DNA from: Tanypteryx hageni
Taxonomy: Eukaryota; Arthropoda; Insecta; Odonata; Petaluridae
Reading direction: 5' to 3'
Assembly (NCBI GenBank): GCA_028673005.1
Contig: CM054117.1
Coordinates: 37,902,564-37,966,563 of the forward strand
Length of the DNA stretch: 64,000 nt
Shown here in pieces: positions 24,958-37,400 of the stretch. The stretch's first letter is position 1. Each line of letters begins with the position of its first letter. The notes under the pieces are model-generated. The model had not been told where the DNA came from. It saw only the letters and a list, made by a program, of their open reading frames with translations, and did not search any database. The position numbers and the translations under genes are program-made.

Positions 24958-27900
24958 AAACAATAAAAAATCTCAAGCAAATTATCGAGCTTTAAGCAGC
25001 ATAGAATACCCGTGCTTTTTCCCCTCTGACAAATATAGTTTTAAACGCTGTCGGATAAAAAACGCGGAATCCTTAATGTTTGATACGAAGGTATGCGGAT
25101 ACTTTCTCTCGAGTAGGAAAAGGATCGGAATGTGGCTATGGTGACGAAAAAAAGTCGTCCTCGGAAGCGTGGGGGATGGGATGAAGGAGGAACAATCTCC
25201 GTGATGTGCTGTCCAGTCGAAGATTCGGCGGACGCGGAAAGGGATTTTGATGAAAGTGGGTAGAGAAAGGAGGGAGGGGAGGTATCCGTCGTAGGTTGAG
25301 TGGGAAGCCACTTAGTTACTTAGGAGTGACAATAATGGGACATTTTGGGGGAAGGAATAAGAGGACGTGTGGGCATAAAAGAAGATACACGGCAGAAGAG
25401 GGCGCAGAGGGCAGGTGGGGGGAGGGGGGCGGAGGAGGAAGCGAAGACGAATGAACATTGTTGAGCGTAACGTGCGTGAGATTGACGGGGTGGGGAAGAG
25501 AGCAAATCCTTTTAATTACCTTGAAAGCATCGTAGTTCGCTCTCACTGTTATCTAGTTCGTGGATGCTATTTTCGGAGGAATTTTCTGCTAGGATACACT
25601 CTCTTATAGGGACCGTGTTAAGGAGATTGCTGCTAAAATCTTTTCGTAAATACTTTTTTTCCGTTCCGGACCTAATGAAATTATAGGGTGGCTTCCACCG
25701 AGGTTAGGGTGAAATTTAGGCTTTTCGTCTCTTCTTTTCGCTCACGAGTTAATGCGTTTGCGAATTAAGAAATGGGAACAGATTGATGAGGTCCCCCCGA
25801 GGGGGTTCTTCGTAACAGGTTGGTCGCAGCGGCAAATGTAAAAAATCGTAGAAAATGCCGTCAGTAAAATTAGCTTTCGGCCACAAAAGATGCCAATAGA
25901 TCAATGAGAGAAGAATAACAGTTTAATTTTATTACCATCTTGTGAATGACGAGAATTGGGTGGTGATTTAAAGGCGGTCTATTGATAGGGGCGTGAAATT
26001 ACCAATTAAAGTTAATTAATTAATTTATTTAATCAAGAATTTGAAAGTTGGTCGGCTGACCAGGTAACGTAAAAAATGCACAACCGAGGCACTCGATAAT
26101 ATAGTCACACATCAAATTACATAATACAAAACAGCATATTATCCAACACATAATAATTTAATTTTCTACAACCTTTGTTTGAAATATTTTTCCATATATA
26201 TGTTACCGTAAAAATATCTTATCATAATATGTGAAAATTACAATGAAAATGTATTTAAAGAGGATTTTAATTATCGTTAATAAGTTTGCACCAGCGTGGA
26301 AGGTTTACGGCTTTAAGAAAAGTTACGTTCAGTTGACTGATCTTCCTTAGTATTTATTTGCTACATAAAGACAGAATACATGGATAAACATATGTGAATT
26401 GATACAATTATTTTCATGATAAAGTTGTAGGGAAAATATTTCGAGTAAAAATGAGCCCGAGGCAGTAAAATTATGACCGAATTGTTTTTATTACATAAAC
26501 TTATGAAATTTGTTCGTCTAACATCGTCTAAATCTCAATTCCGTCGTGATGCCAGAAATTACGAAAAAACCAACAGCACGGAAATTAGCCAATGACAATT
26601 CAGATACAGTCATCGAAAGAACAGACGAGACAAAAAACACAAGGCTATGTGCCAAGTTTTTTAGAGTAAGGATATTTCTCAGACTATGATCGGAGGAAAA
26701 GTGATAAGTCAAAAAAAACGTATCCAGCGGTTTGGATGGAAGTGGAAGGGAAGTGAGGTCAGAGTGGGAAGCTGGTGAGGGTGGGGAATGAAGAGAGGGA
26801 GGAAAAGAGAGAGGGAAGAACCGCATCACTGTTCCCATACAACCCTCTTCCTCTTCCACCCACTTGCAGCAAATCCAATCTCCCCCCTCTGCACAATCCA
26901 CACACTCCCCTCTCCTATGTTACTTCGACATCTCCTACCTCTACTCCCTCTGTCAGACCAACAATGCCTCCTCTTCTTCTTCTCCCATCTCCACCTCTTA
27001 TAACCCACCTTCCTCATCGTCCTCCCGCTTTCAATATAATCTGCCCGGGATGAGCACTGGGAGATAGAGAGGAAGAGAGAGAGAGATGGAGAGGAGGGAG
27101 AGGAAAGCAGGATCCGATAGGGAGGGGCAAAAGAGCAAGCTCTACTCCGTCCGAATGTCGTCGATATCCTTCAGCCCCTACCCTCTTCCCGCCCCCGCCT
27201 TCTCCATCCCCCTACCAATTCCCCCTTTCCGAGCGCCATAACGATTTCGCTCATCCGAATATCTCTTTCCTCCTGCAACGCCTCTCTCCTATGAGGAATA
27301 TAAGCGCGGGAGCCTCGCGCCGAAATGCAAATAGACTCTTAACGGAGAGATGCCGGAATCGCAGAAAGCTTCCGACAGAAATCCTAAACGAACTTTTAGG
27401 CGTCGCCCGCGAATAACTCAGTAACGTCTATTATTTGAACGTTAGATTTATTTTTGGATTTATGACTTGGAAAACAAATTAAACGCTTTTCTTCTACTAT
27501 CTTGATTCATCCAGATGTCTTATAATGCTACAGAAAGCGTGCATTCAAAACTGTGTCCTTCTACACAATAACGTTATTACTTCTTATTACTTTTATTTGA
27601 TAAATATGTAATTGAATTTCAGTTAATTGCTTCATATCTTTAATCTACGATATATAATGTAGTTGGGGAAAACGATGATTGCTTTGCAAATATGCTTTTT
27701 GGAGCTTTTTTGCAAGATAATAATTATCAATCCCGGTAATAAGTCAAACTCAACGAATAATGAACTGGCACGCAAAATTTCAACAAAGCAACAGTTGCGG
27801 ACGAATGCAGATATTAGAAAATAAGAAGAGCGTACGTTTTTTGAAAATGTTTGAATAAAATTCTTCGCCCTCCTGCGCGTAAATTGATCCCTCTTTCCTC

Positions 27901-28899
27901 GATTAATTCCGTATTGGGAGGATGTCGCTCGCGTTTATCCGAGCAATTGCAAACGGGAAGAGGATCATTTGCATTCAGATGAAACTGCCATCGGCCTACC
28001 TCCTCATCCTCCTCGCTCTTCAGCGCGGCGAAAATAATTGAAGTCGAGAAATGCCGCAGAAGACAAAACCCCATTGCGATTTTTTTTACAAAATTCTCGC
28101 GATGAATCGTTATCGGAGCGGATTACTGATTACTCTCTCGCGAAGGGGAGAGACCATTTTGCCGGTCGGAGAGCAAGTCTTGCTTGGACGTAATCGATTT
28201 CCTTCGCAGAAGAATATGCGAATGAACACGAATATAGACTGTTACAGAGTGGACGACTATGAAAAAATTATTCAGGGATAAGGTTACTTAATTGTTTTGG
28301 CAAAAAATTACGGCAAGAAAGGCAATGAAAAAGCGAAAGGGATATGATTTTTGCTGATAAGTGGAGAATTCTCTCCTACTTCATTACTGGAGACTATTAT
28401 GCCTTTCGGAAATGTACACATAAATATGCAGAATTTTTTTCTAGACTGATACAACCGTAATAAATACCAAGAGACACATTTTAATTCGGATTGAAATACG
28501 AAGGGAGAGATGACTATATCTAGTTAAAACCACATCCATTTTTGGTTTGAACGTTATTACAAATTTTACACTGATGGTCAAAGATCTTTTGATAATGATG
28601 GATGCTCCCTGACAGGAAAGGCTTAAGATAAAAAGAAAATACCGCGAGAAAAACATCTCAACTTACACCAATTCCGCAACGCTCGTCTTTGATACATCGC
28701 ACAGAAAAGATTCCTCCGAAACCACCAATGTTTTTTCTCTCTAAGAGCGCATTACTAAGAATATTTCGGGGTCTTTTTAGGATATAAACGTCACTGGGGA
28801 TAGTTTGCGAAGAAGGATGACTACGGGTGAGCGAGCGCCATCCTGCCCCATCCCTCCGAGGGTTTTTTTCCCTTCCTCTTTGACCTTACACCTTTAAGA

Positions 28900-29180
28900 A
28901 GGAGCGTATTAATGCGTTTTTTGTAGAGAGGTCGTGGAAAAAAACGCCGTCGGGTCGCGACACGGAGGGGTTTTTGGTGCCGTCCTCTCGCCTGATAAAT
29001 CCGCGGCGCCCCTCGGCTGCAGACGTGCGGCGGGCGGCTGGGGGAGAGAGCGCGGAAGAGGGCGACGGCAGATGGATGGGGGACGGAAGGTGATGGAACG
29101 ACAGAGGGGGCGGAAAGTGAAGGGTACACGAGGGGAGGAAGGTGGCGGGAGAGGGGGAGGCGACGAAAGCTGACGCGATG
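28900..29180. other. CpG/GC-rich patch
   Basis: This GC-rich interval contains GCCCCTCGGC, an AP-2 half-site pair with 4-bp spacing, and GA-rich flanks. Overlapping frames on both strands show no domain. No gene is supported. Confidence 0.3.
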
Positions 29181-32100
29181 ACGAGACGACCAAACAGAAG
29201 ATAACGCGAAAAGTAATGTTTTCTCACGTGGTTGGTTGTTGAACTCCTTCCATTTCGCAACGTTGAGCGATATATTTGACGTGTATATATTTGTCCTGGC
29301 TGGGGATTATTTTGGCGCCCTTCGAAATTAAGCAGATGTATGTGTGGACATTCCAGTGCATTTCGTCGCAGAATACCCAGATAGATTTTCCATCCTAAAA
29401 TACGGGTTCTGAAATGTTTATCTCTCTATGCAGATGCTCTCTATACTTGACAATTTTATTTTTTTAAATCAAGACCAGATGCACCCAGTAGAATGAAAGT
29501 ACGTTCGGAATAAAATATCTTTTAATCAATGCTTAGGTGCCATTTGAATGCGAATGCATTAAGATTAATATAAGTATCTTTAGTGGTGCATTCAACCAGA
29601 GAGGTGAAATTAAATCTTATATAAACATTAATTTATGGCTGTATCTCCAACTTCCCCAACTATTAACACATTTTTTTTATTTTAACATAAAAAACTTCAA
29701 TATTTTCCATTATGAATCTCAAAATCATCCTTTTTATTTCAAACACAGACTCGTAAATTAACGTTAGATACCACCAATTAGATTCAGGAACGCAGAATGA
29801 ACTCTCACATTGGGCCGAAAGGAGAAAGGCTGTCACTCCCTGAGAGTTAAGCGGGGAAAAATCTCTCAAACGATAATTTTCCGAGTAATGCATAGCTATG
29901 GTTGAGAATTTATATTTCCAGTAGCTGTTGCCTATTTATCACTTGGACGAAACTATTTCTGCTCTTAGAATATTCACTTCTCTAACTTCATCTAAACAAT
30001 CGTTCTCCTTCCTCCCTCAAATACTCCTCCGTGTATAAATTGCTTCATTTAATCTCCTTCGACTCATGATTTCAGAATCTCTCTTTCCCACAGTTTTTTC
30101 AGCCATTTTATTTATTTTTTGCATAAATTATTTTTATTATCGACAGACCAGTTTAGGTACATCGATACGGAATACATTTGCAATTCCCGTTACACCCTAT
30201 AAGTATTCAACAGTGAATAAATTTATCAACCCAATATAACTTAAAAACAGGTGTAGAAACATCTTCAACAGAACCGATTTTCCATTTCATGATCTTAAAT
30301 AAGTATTGATTCCCCGCATGTGCACTTGAGACTTATAAACGTCCGATCGCATACCATAGCGAGGGTATGTGATTTTGAGGCGATGAATGGCTGCAGACAG
30401 TCACAAGGAGCGCGTTCCATTTCTCTCCCTCCTCCCATTCTCTCCTATCCCCTCCTCCACCTCTCCCTCCCTCCGAGCGCAGTAAAAATCCAACACATTT
30501 CCACCACATCGTCGTGGATCCTAAACTCTTTAAAACGCTTGCATTCAATGGGATTTTTTTATTTGAAGCGAACAGATTTACGACTTCTGGTGGTCTCGAG
30601 AAATTCCCCTCCCCACGCAGCACCTTTAAAATCCTTCTTTTCTCAACCAGCACCCTCTCGCTCTCTCTATCCTCTCTCCCATACCCACCCTCTGGTCATC
30701 TCATTCTCCCTCTTCTCCAAGAGAGAAACTTACGGTCTCGCAGCCATTTCGACGCCGAATTCCAACGGACTCCATATATGTACACACGCATAATGTAGAT
30801 ATGGGCAGTTTTTCCTTCCAGATTACAAGTGAAGCGAAGCTTCTCATATAATCGTCAGAAAAAAACAAAAGCAACGAGAGCGATAAATAAATTAATCGCG
30901 CATGAGCTTCCGTTGGACGAGGAACTGCCTCTCCCCTTTCCCTCCGACGGATCGCTCTTCTTCTCCTTCGCTCCCGAGATGCGGAGCGAGGAGGGCGGGA
31001 AAACAAAAACACAACGAGGATGGGGGAATAAAAATTGAAAAAAGGACAGAAAAGAAATCGAGATTATGTTGGAAGCTGGTTATTTCCCTCCGACCAATTA
31101 GAGCCAGGAGATTTTGAAGCGCGTACATTTTTTCTTCGTTTTTTTTAGGTGACTCGTTTAATGGCAGCATCGCCCATCCCCATCCTCTCTCTCCCATCTT
31201 CGGGAATACCTTTCCTTTCCCCCTCCCATCCTCCACACACCCTCCCCTCGTCTCTCCTTTTCTACCTGCTCCAACCTCATATTTCGGTCGGACCGAGCAC
31301 CCGAAATCTTCTCACGGCGAAAATTAAAAGATAGGACAGAGAGAGGAGGAGGGAGAGGAGAGGTGGGCAAGAAATATATAAAAAAATTTTTTTTCGAAAT
31401 ACGCGCAATGAAATTCAAATGGCCCGTATTTAAGCCGCTGCTTCCTTTTGATAGACGGACAATAAAACAAGGAGGAAGAAGTTTTAGGAAGATTCGAGCT
31501 CCTGTTAAGGATTATTCTCTTTCACATGTAGTTTAGAAATCAGTTTTAGGCGACCTTTTTCAATTTATTGAAGTTATCTTAACTAAAAATAAAAATCTTC
31601 TGCATGATTCGGGACTTCTTGATTGATGGAAATCTTCCTGATTTTCTAATCTTCCGTTGATTATTTCAAAATCCATATTATTCACCTCCTCTAAATGTTC
31701 CATTTCGAAAATCTATCTCTATTATCATTATTTCTATTAGCATACATCGATAAATGTAATATCCTTTCTTAAGAACTTGGAATTAAATGCTATCTTCTTA
31801 TATATAAACATTCATTGCTTGAATGATCTGTTTTTCCCTCCTCAACTTCAGCAATAGCTTGAAAATTTCTCACACGCGCGTTTTTATCTCTAAAACATTT
31901 GTTTACATTGTGAAATGTTAAAATTAATGATAATTAAGATAGAAAATTATATTTATGAGACTACTAATATTAATATATAACTTGAATGCATTTAAGTTAT
32001 TCTAGAGGCATTCTAAAATGTCGTTTAAGCTAATTTTTAGACCTATGTTACAGCTTCATTTATAACCAATCGATTCACGTTAAACACCAAAACACATTCT

Positions 32101-33189
32101 CCTTCGTTTTATTTCGTACTAAAATTATATTCAATGCTTCGCATCAATTAAAGATTTTTCACTTCGCCAGGAGCAATTAAGTTTTTACTTTTACGGTGTC
32201 GTTCAACTCGCCGTCATTTTAAGGAAGCCTTACTCTAATAAATCTAAGTAAATTCGATTTAATAATCGGAGTCGTTCATAGCCACTCTCCCATAAAACTT
32301 ATATAATATCGACGTTGATGTTTTTAAGCCCGTCCACTCACGCTGAAGTTAAATCTCTTTTCCGCATTTTTTACGGATCTCTACGAAAAAAAATTCCCTC
32401 ACGGACAGATTTGATTAGGCGCAGTTTGCTTTCTTATGCGAGCCACTCTTATAAGGAACAATTAATAACGGCGATTAAAAAATCGAGATCAACCTTTAAT
32501 ACATCAGAGAGACTTTTCAACCAAGGTTGCTTTTTCATTCTCTCTTTCTCTCTCATGTCTCCTTGGTCGAGTGCACGAGTATCCACACATATTTTATGGG
32601 CAATAATTTCCCTCCGTTATCCATCCACTAAATCTCTCCCCCCGCATACTCCTTTCGAAGATATTTAATAACAGCTCGACAAGGGTCTGGTCTAACTTCC
32701 AATCCGCCCTACCGCTAACGGTAGCCAATCCCGTACGAGCAACGGACGTCACGTGGGCCGCGGCGATAGATTACTATGGTGATAAAAGAGCGAGGGAATA
32801 ACGAAACACTAGTCGGCGTAATCCGGGTTCTCTCCCATTAAACTTTCCTTATCCTTAATCGCCGTTCGTCCAAAAAATAAAATATCGATTCACCATTTCC
32901 CAATTTCCAATGATTATTTTATCGACGCTTCACGCACGGAATACATATTTCCGTGGTAGGAAACGGGTAACCGGTCTTCCTTGACCCCTCCTTTTTCTTG
33001 ATCAGAGTGAGCTACTGTTTCGAATTAGGAGAAAAAAAGGAAACCATAAAATAAGAAAACTATGTAAATTTATTCACAATTCAAGGTAGCAATCATAAAC
33101 CTATAAATACATCTACATTACTAAGCTTCCATCCGTGAAAAAGAAATTAAACGTGGCATGAATGAAATAATAACAGCACAAATGGTTCG

Positions 33190-33640
33190 ACGGAAGAATT
33201 TTTAAGCCTCGCCCGCCATTTTTCCTAATGCCGGCGCATCAAAAATTCCCGCCTCGCTAGACCCGGCGCTAATTAAGAGGTGAATTCCTTAGCTTTTCAA
33301 AGCGGATTTACGAGAGACCTTTTCCGCGCGGTTCGTGACTCTAGACCTGCCATCCGTGATCTCCGGGCGCGGATTCCTGCGGCTGCCTGCGTTCTAATCG
33401 GGACGGCGGAATACGCCCGTCCTTCGAGCCGAGAGATCACTGCGTTGGGGGTGCCGCGACCGACACCCGCACCGCGTTACGCAAACGCCGTACCTCTTCC
33501 TCGAGTCGCTCCTCCGAAATTTTTTCCATCCCCCCGCGAAGCCACCGCTTCCCAAACTCCGCACGCCGACACAAATGCGAGGAAAGAGTCGAAAGGCGGT
33601 GGCGATCAGTCTGATCCGAAGTGAGAGTACGTTTTCAGCG
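33190..33640. other. CpG-rich patch
   Basis: This GC/CpG-rich interval contains a plus-strand frame of 114 codons (33280-33624) with no recognisable domain, rich in Arg, Ala and Pro as expected for CpG-rich non-coding DNA. Nearby, 32725-32765 contains a CCAAT motif and GACGTCACGTGGG (CRE half plus E-box). It is a possible cis-regulatory element. Confidence 0.3.
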
Positions 33641-34069
33641 ATGGGAACGCAAAGGGCAGCGCGGGTCGAGGAGCTAGAGAGAAAGAGAGAGGGAGGTGGA
33701 TTGCCGACTCTCGAACAAACTCACCTCTCAACCGACTGAAGCCGAAGCCTCATGTACCAAACACATCACCCTTCACTCTCTCTCTCCCTCTTTCTTCTCT
33801 TGCGCGTGATGAAAAGGAATCGCAAAGAGGGCGGGAGGCGGACACCTTTTCCAGCGGCCAGGCAGACGAGAGCGAGGATGGGAAAAGTAACGAGGGAAGA
33901 AAAAGGAAAGGAACAGACTAGGAGAAGGAAGGGAGATAAGAAAGTGACATCACGTGTTGAGAGAGCAGAGGGATAACGAAACGGAATGAAATACGGCAGA
34001 AAGGGAGAAAAAATTGAAGGGAGAGAGGCAAAAAGTTGTACATAAACGGGGCGAGAAAGTAGAAGAGGA

Positions 34070-34430
34070 CGTTGCGATGGTGAAGCGACTAGAGCAGAGA
34101 TTCCCAACCTGGTGCTCGCGAACACTGCTGTGCTCTTTGGCAGCCTGTGCTTTTCTTCAATGCCAAAAATATCGTTTCCCATTACAATTAATTTTTTTTT
34201 CGGCTTATTTCTTTCTAAAAGTATTTAAAAATACTATTAATGACTATGCATCGGCTCAATTTGATTTATGATCATTCCTTTTTTTTAAGTGTAGCGGTGT
34301 TCGCTTGATATTCTAGAGTACAACTTAGCGCTTGCCACATTGAAAAGGTTGGGAACCCCTGAGCTAGAACGTTGGCCTTCCACGAAGCGGTCCCGGGTTT
34401 AAATCCGGTGGATCGACCTGGGATCGTCCC
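34070..34430 (+). mobile_element. tRNA-derived SINE-like head, split by the hAT MITE
   Basis: Removing the hAT element joins an A-box-like segment (TGGTGAAGCG at about 34079) to CGTTGGCCTTCCACGAAGC and a B box (GGTTTAAATCC at 34396-34406), in the order and spacing of a tRNA. The anticodon stem is degenerate, so this is a tRNA-related retroposon or pseudogene and not a working tRNA. About 300 bp of non-tRNA body may follow up to about 34735, but I cannot place the 3' end. The interval given includes the inserted element. Confidence 0.55.
34095..34361. mobile_element. hAT MITE (267 bp) inserted in a tRNA-like SINE
   Basis: The termini CAGAGATTCCCAACCT and, reverse-complemented from the right, CAGGGGTTCCCAACCT match at 14 of 16 positions; this is a classic hAT terminal repeat. 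The 8-bp flanks GACTAGAG (34087-34094) and AGCTAGAA (34362-34369) share CTAGA, the usual core of hAT target sites, with three differences, so the insertion is older than the one at 53431. There is no transposase coding sequence inside; it is non-autonomous. Confidence 0.85.
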
Positions 34431-34435
34431 GTTCC

Positions 34436-37400
34436 CTACCTGTGTTGTTTGGGGAGACTGCGCAAGTCAGTGACAGAAAGAGACTTTAAGCAGTTGGACC
34501 CCTTGGTGCTATTCGTAAAGAGTAGGCTAATGCAAGCACTGGTCTTCCATTCCCCCTTCTGAGTTTATCTGGTATGGAAGGCGTTGTGGCTACAATAGTC
34601 CAAGAGGCTGATTTGCCAGAAAAAAACAAAGTAGAGGCAATAAATGAAGGAGTGAAAGGATTGAAAAAGGATGAATTTGGTTGACAGGGAGTAAAAATAT
34701 AAGATTTTCTGGAGAAATAAACATTGTCAGACTCCACTGACGAGTTTTATTGAAAAATACTACCTAGACTACGTAGCCTAGCTACATAATTAGGTGTACT
34801 GGCAAATTGTATTTCTCCCAATTCCTTTAAACATGAGGGAGTTCCACCATGTGGCGCCTGAAACCAACCACTCTTTATTATATGCGATTTTGTCAAGCAA
34901 TAAAACAAGAGTATGCTCAGATTTTTTCTTTTATAGACTAGGGTGATGGAAATAGCGATATTATTCATGGTCGCAATGTTCTTTTTGGAAATAAAACGCT
35001 GATTGGTCGGCTTTTCAATGCTGGGAAATACGCCTGGGTGAAAGCGTGGCTGCGCAGCGGTTTTTACGCCTCTAACCTAATACCGCTGAGTTAATCCCGG
35101 GAAACAAGACAGGCGGAGGAGGCACGCGAAGGTAATTAACAGGTGTGCGTGTAGAGAAAAGTATTTATTCCCGTTTGATGAAAGAGAAAATGTGTGGCGG
35201 TTAGATAATAGGAAGAATAGAAATTTAAAAACCGTCAGACCCGGCGAAATAGGCTAGACGTATTATAACGAAAAAAGTCTACAAATGGAAAATTCAGGGA
35301 GAAGAAATAAAATAAAAAAGTAAGAGTGGATAATATTGTCCAACAAAACCCGAAATACTTTACGAAAGTTAAAAATTATGGATAAAAATTTGGAAGATGG
35401 CGAGGCATCTAAGAGGTGTTTCCGAATTGTAACAATTTCCAAAGATCTTATGGAAAATGCTTGCTCGAATCTTCTTTATTCCTACTATTAAAAAGTTACA
35501 AATCCCTATTCTTTTGGGTGGCATGTTTTAATACGCTGTCACAGGCCGAAACTGAGGTTGTCAAAACACTTAAAAACAAATGAGCGCGTGGAAGCGCCGA
35601 CGATTAAGACCAGTATTCTCCATCCTGCCTCGACGGTTCATCCTCAGAATCTGGAGTGGGGATATTTGGGGAAGGTAGGGAGGGAAGAGAAAGAAATAAT
35701 CCTATGGACGGGCCAAAACTAAGGAAACATTCCGCGCATCAGATTGCCCTTCCGAAAAACAAGGGTTGGAACAAAAAAAATCGAGCGGACGACCTCTTTT
35801 GTAGTACGTCACGAGGTTTAGATGAGGTCCGGTGGGTGTAGGAAGAGGGCCGGCCCGCGTCACTCATCTTCAAGGGAGGAGGAATGCGCGCGTGGAGGTA
35901 GGAGTGGAGGAGGGGGGAGGAGGAGGGAGGAATGGAGGAGGAGGGAAGTGGATGGATCGCTTCCTCCGAGAGGCAGCAGCAGATCGGTCGGCGCGGAGGG
36001 GAGCGTTTGGAATTCAGATCCGCCAGGAGCGGTTAACAGGACGCGGGGTAATAAGGAGATAGCCCTCTCTCCCATTCTCCCCCTCTCTCTCCTCTCTACG
36101 CTATTCTCCCCGAAGCTAATGAATATTCATCCTCGCCAGGGCGATCTTTTTCGGTTCTGAAGAGAGAGAGGGGGAGGGAAAGGAGAAAGAGGGAGGGATC
36201 CCCCATCGTCCCATCCTTCCCGACCGACACGAGTTTTAATTTGCTTCGGAAAAGGTCGAATTGCTGTTAATAATTTTCGGATGGGGCAATCTCGTTTACC
36301 AATCTTACGATAAGTTTAACAACTCCGCTGACATATCGGAGATACGAAGCGGAGATACGAATAAGTGATTCGAAAACACGGCAACACGAGAGGAGTTCGG
36401 TGGCAAATTGTGGAATGGACGTCGTGCAATTCTACTCTGCAGGAAGCAATTTTAAATTCTATGCTCGGATAACGTTTTAATGTAAAGCGGAGAACGAATC
36501 AATGAAAATTAACTACCTGATGTATTCTCCTTCTTATAAATTTAACGTCAGAGAACTGAATGTTGCCTTTATGTTGATGCACGAAAAATTTATGTCTGGA
36601 AAAAGATTTTAATAGCGTATAATGTAGAAGTAATATCCGCATTTACTTCTCGTGCAGATAGAAATATTTATACGGAATGTTTTTTCCTTTCTTAATCCTA
36701 AATAAATGTATAAATTAATACATTCAATGAATACAGTCCAAAAACAATCTCGCAAAAAGTAGTACAATAAATGATGATGGTGGTGCGAAGCGCCGAAACC
36801 TACGCCGCACTGCGAAAATTAAAAATTTCAGGTAGAATTTAACCAAGTTTCCTCATGTTGAAACACTTGCGTGACGCGAATATTTTAAAGTTCGCAGCTA
36901 ATGTTTTAGACCTTTCAAGGCTCATTAAAGGTACACTACGACGGATTCGGAGGGATTTCGGAAATCAGAGCTTTATCCCCGATTCAGAGGCGGATGAGGG
37001 ATGATGTCGCCGCCTTCTTCCTAATGGGAACTAATGAGGAGCACGGAGGGAGTGCATGATGAGAGGGATTCAAAGGATGAGAAGGATTAGAAAGATGGGT
37101 GAGATTACTGGGAAGAGGAGGTTGAGGTTCAGCAGCACCAAGGAATGATAATCTAGAGACCGCAGTAAAAGTTGGATTAGATGAAGAATAGGAGTACGAA
37201 GAGCCGATCTCTAGTACTTCAATCTGAATCGTTTTTTACCATACGCCTCCCACCACTCTCCCCGCACCTCCCCTCTCTTATCGCGCCCTTAATTCCGCCA
37301 CGTGTGGCGCGGTGGAGGTTTCGCGAATGACGGATCTGCCTCTCCCCCACCCTCCCCGATCAATCCCTCTCCCCCTTCCATAACAACCGCCGTGGGAAAA

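Larger units (their letters stand above)
18115..34069. other. Gene-free spacer
   Basis: Apart from the SINE-like copy, microsatellite and CpG patches, this is AT-rich spacer. Purine-rich blocks are at 22500-22730, 24150-24420 and 25150-25460; 26740-27140 alternates purine, pyrimidine, purine. 19058-19250 looks like an old dispersed repeat. 20680-22020, 23000-23650, 26000-26740, 27420-27820 and 31440-32300 show nothing I can name. Confidence 0.6.

Noticed and set aside
33280..33624. 114-codon plus-strand frame
   Set aside because: CpG-rich DNA with few stops, no domain, no splice or promoter support.
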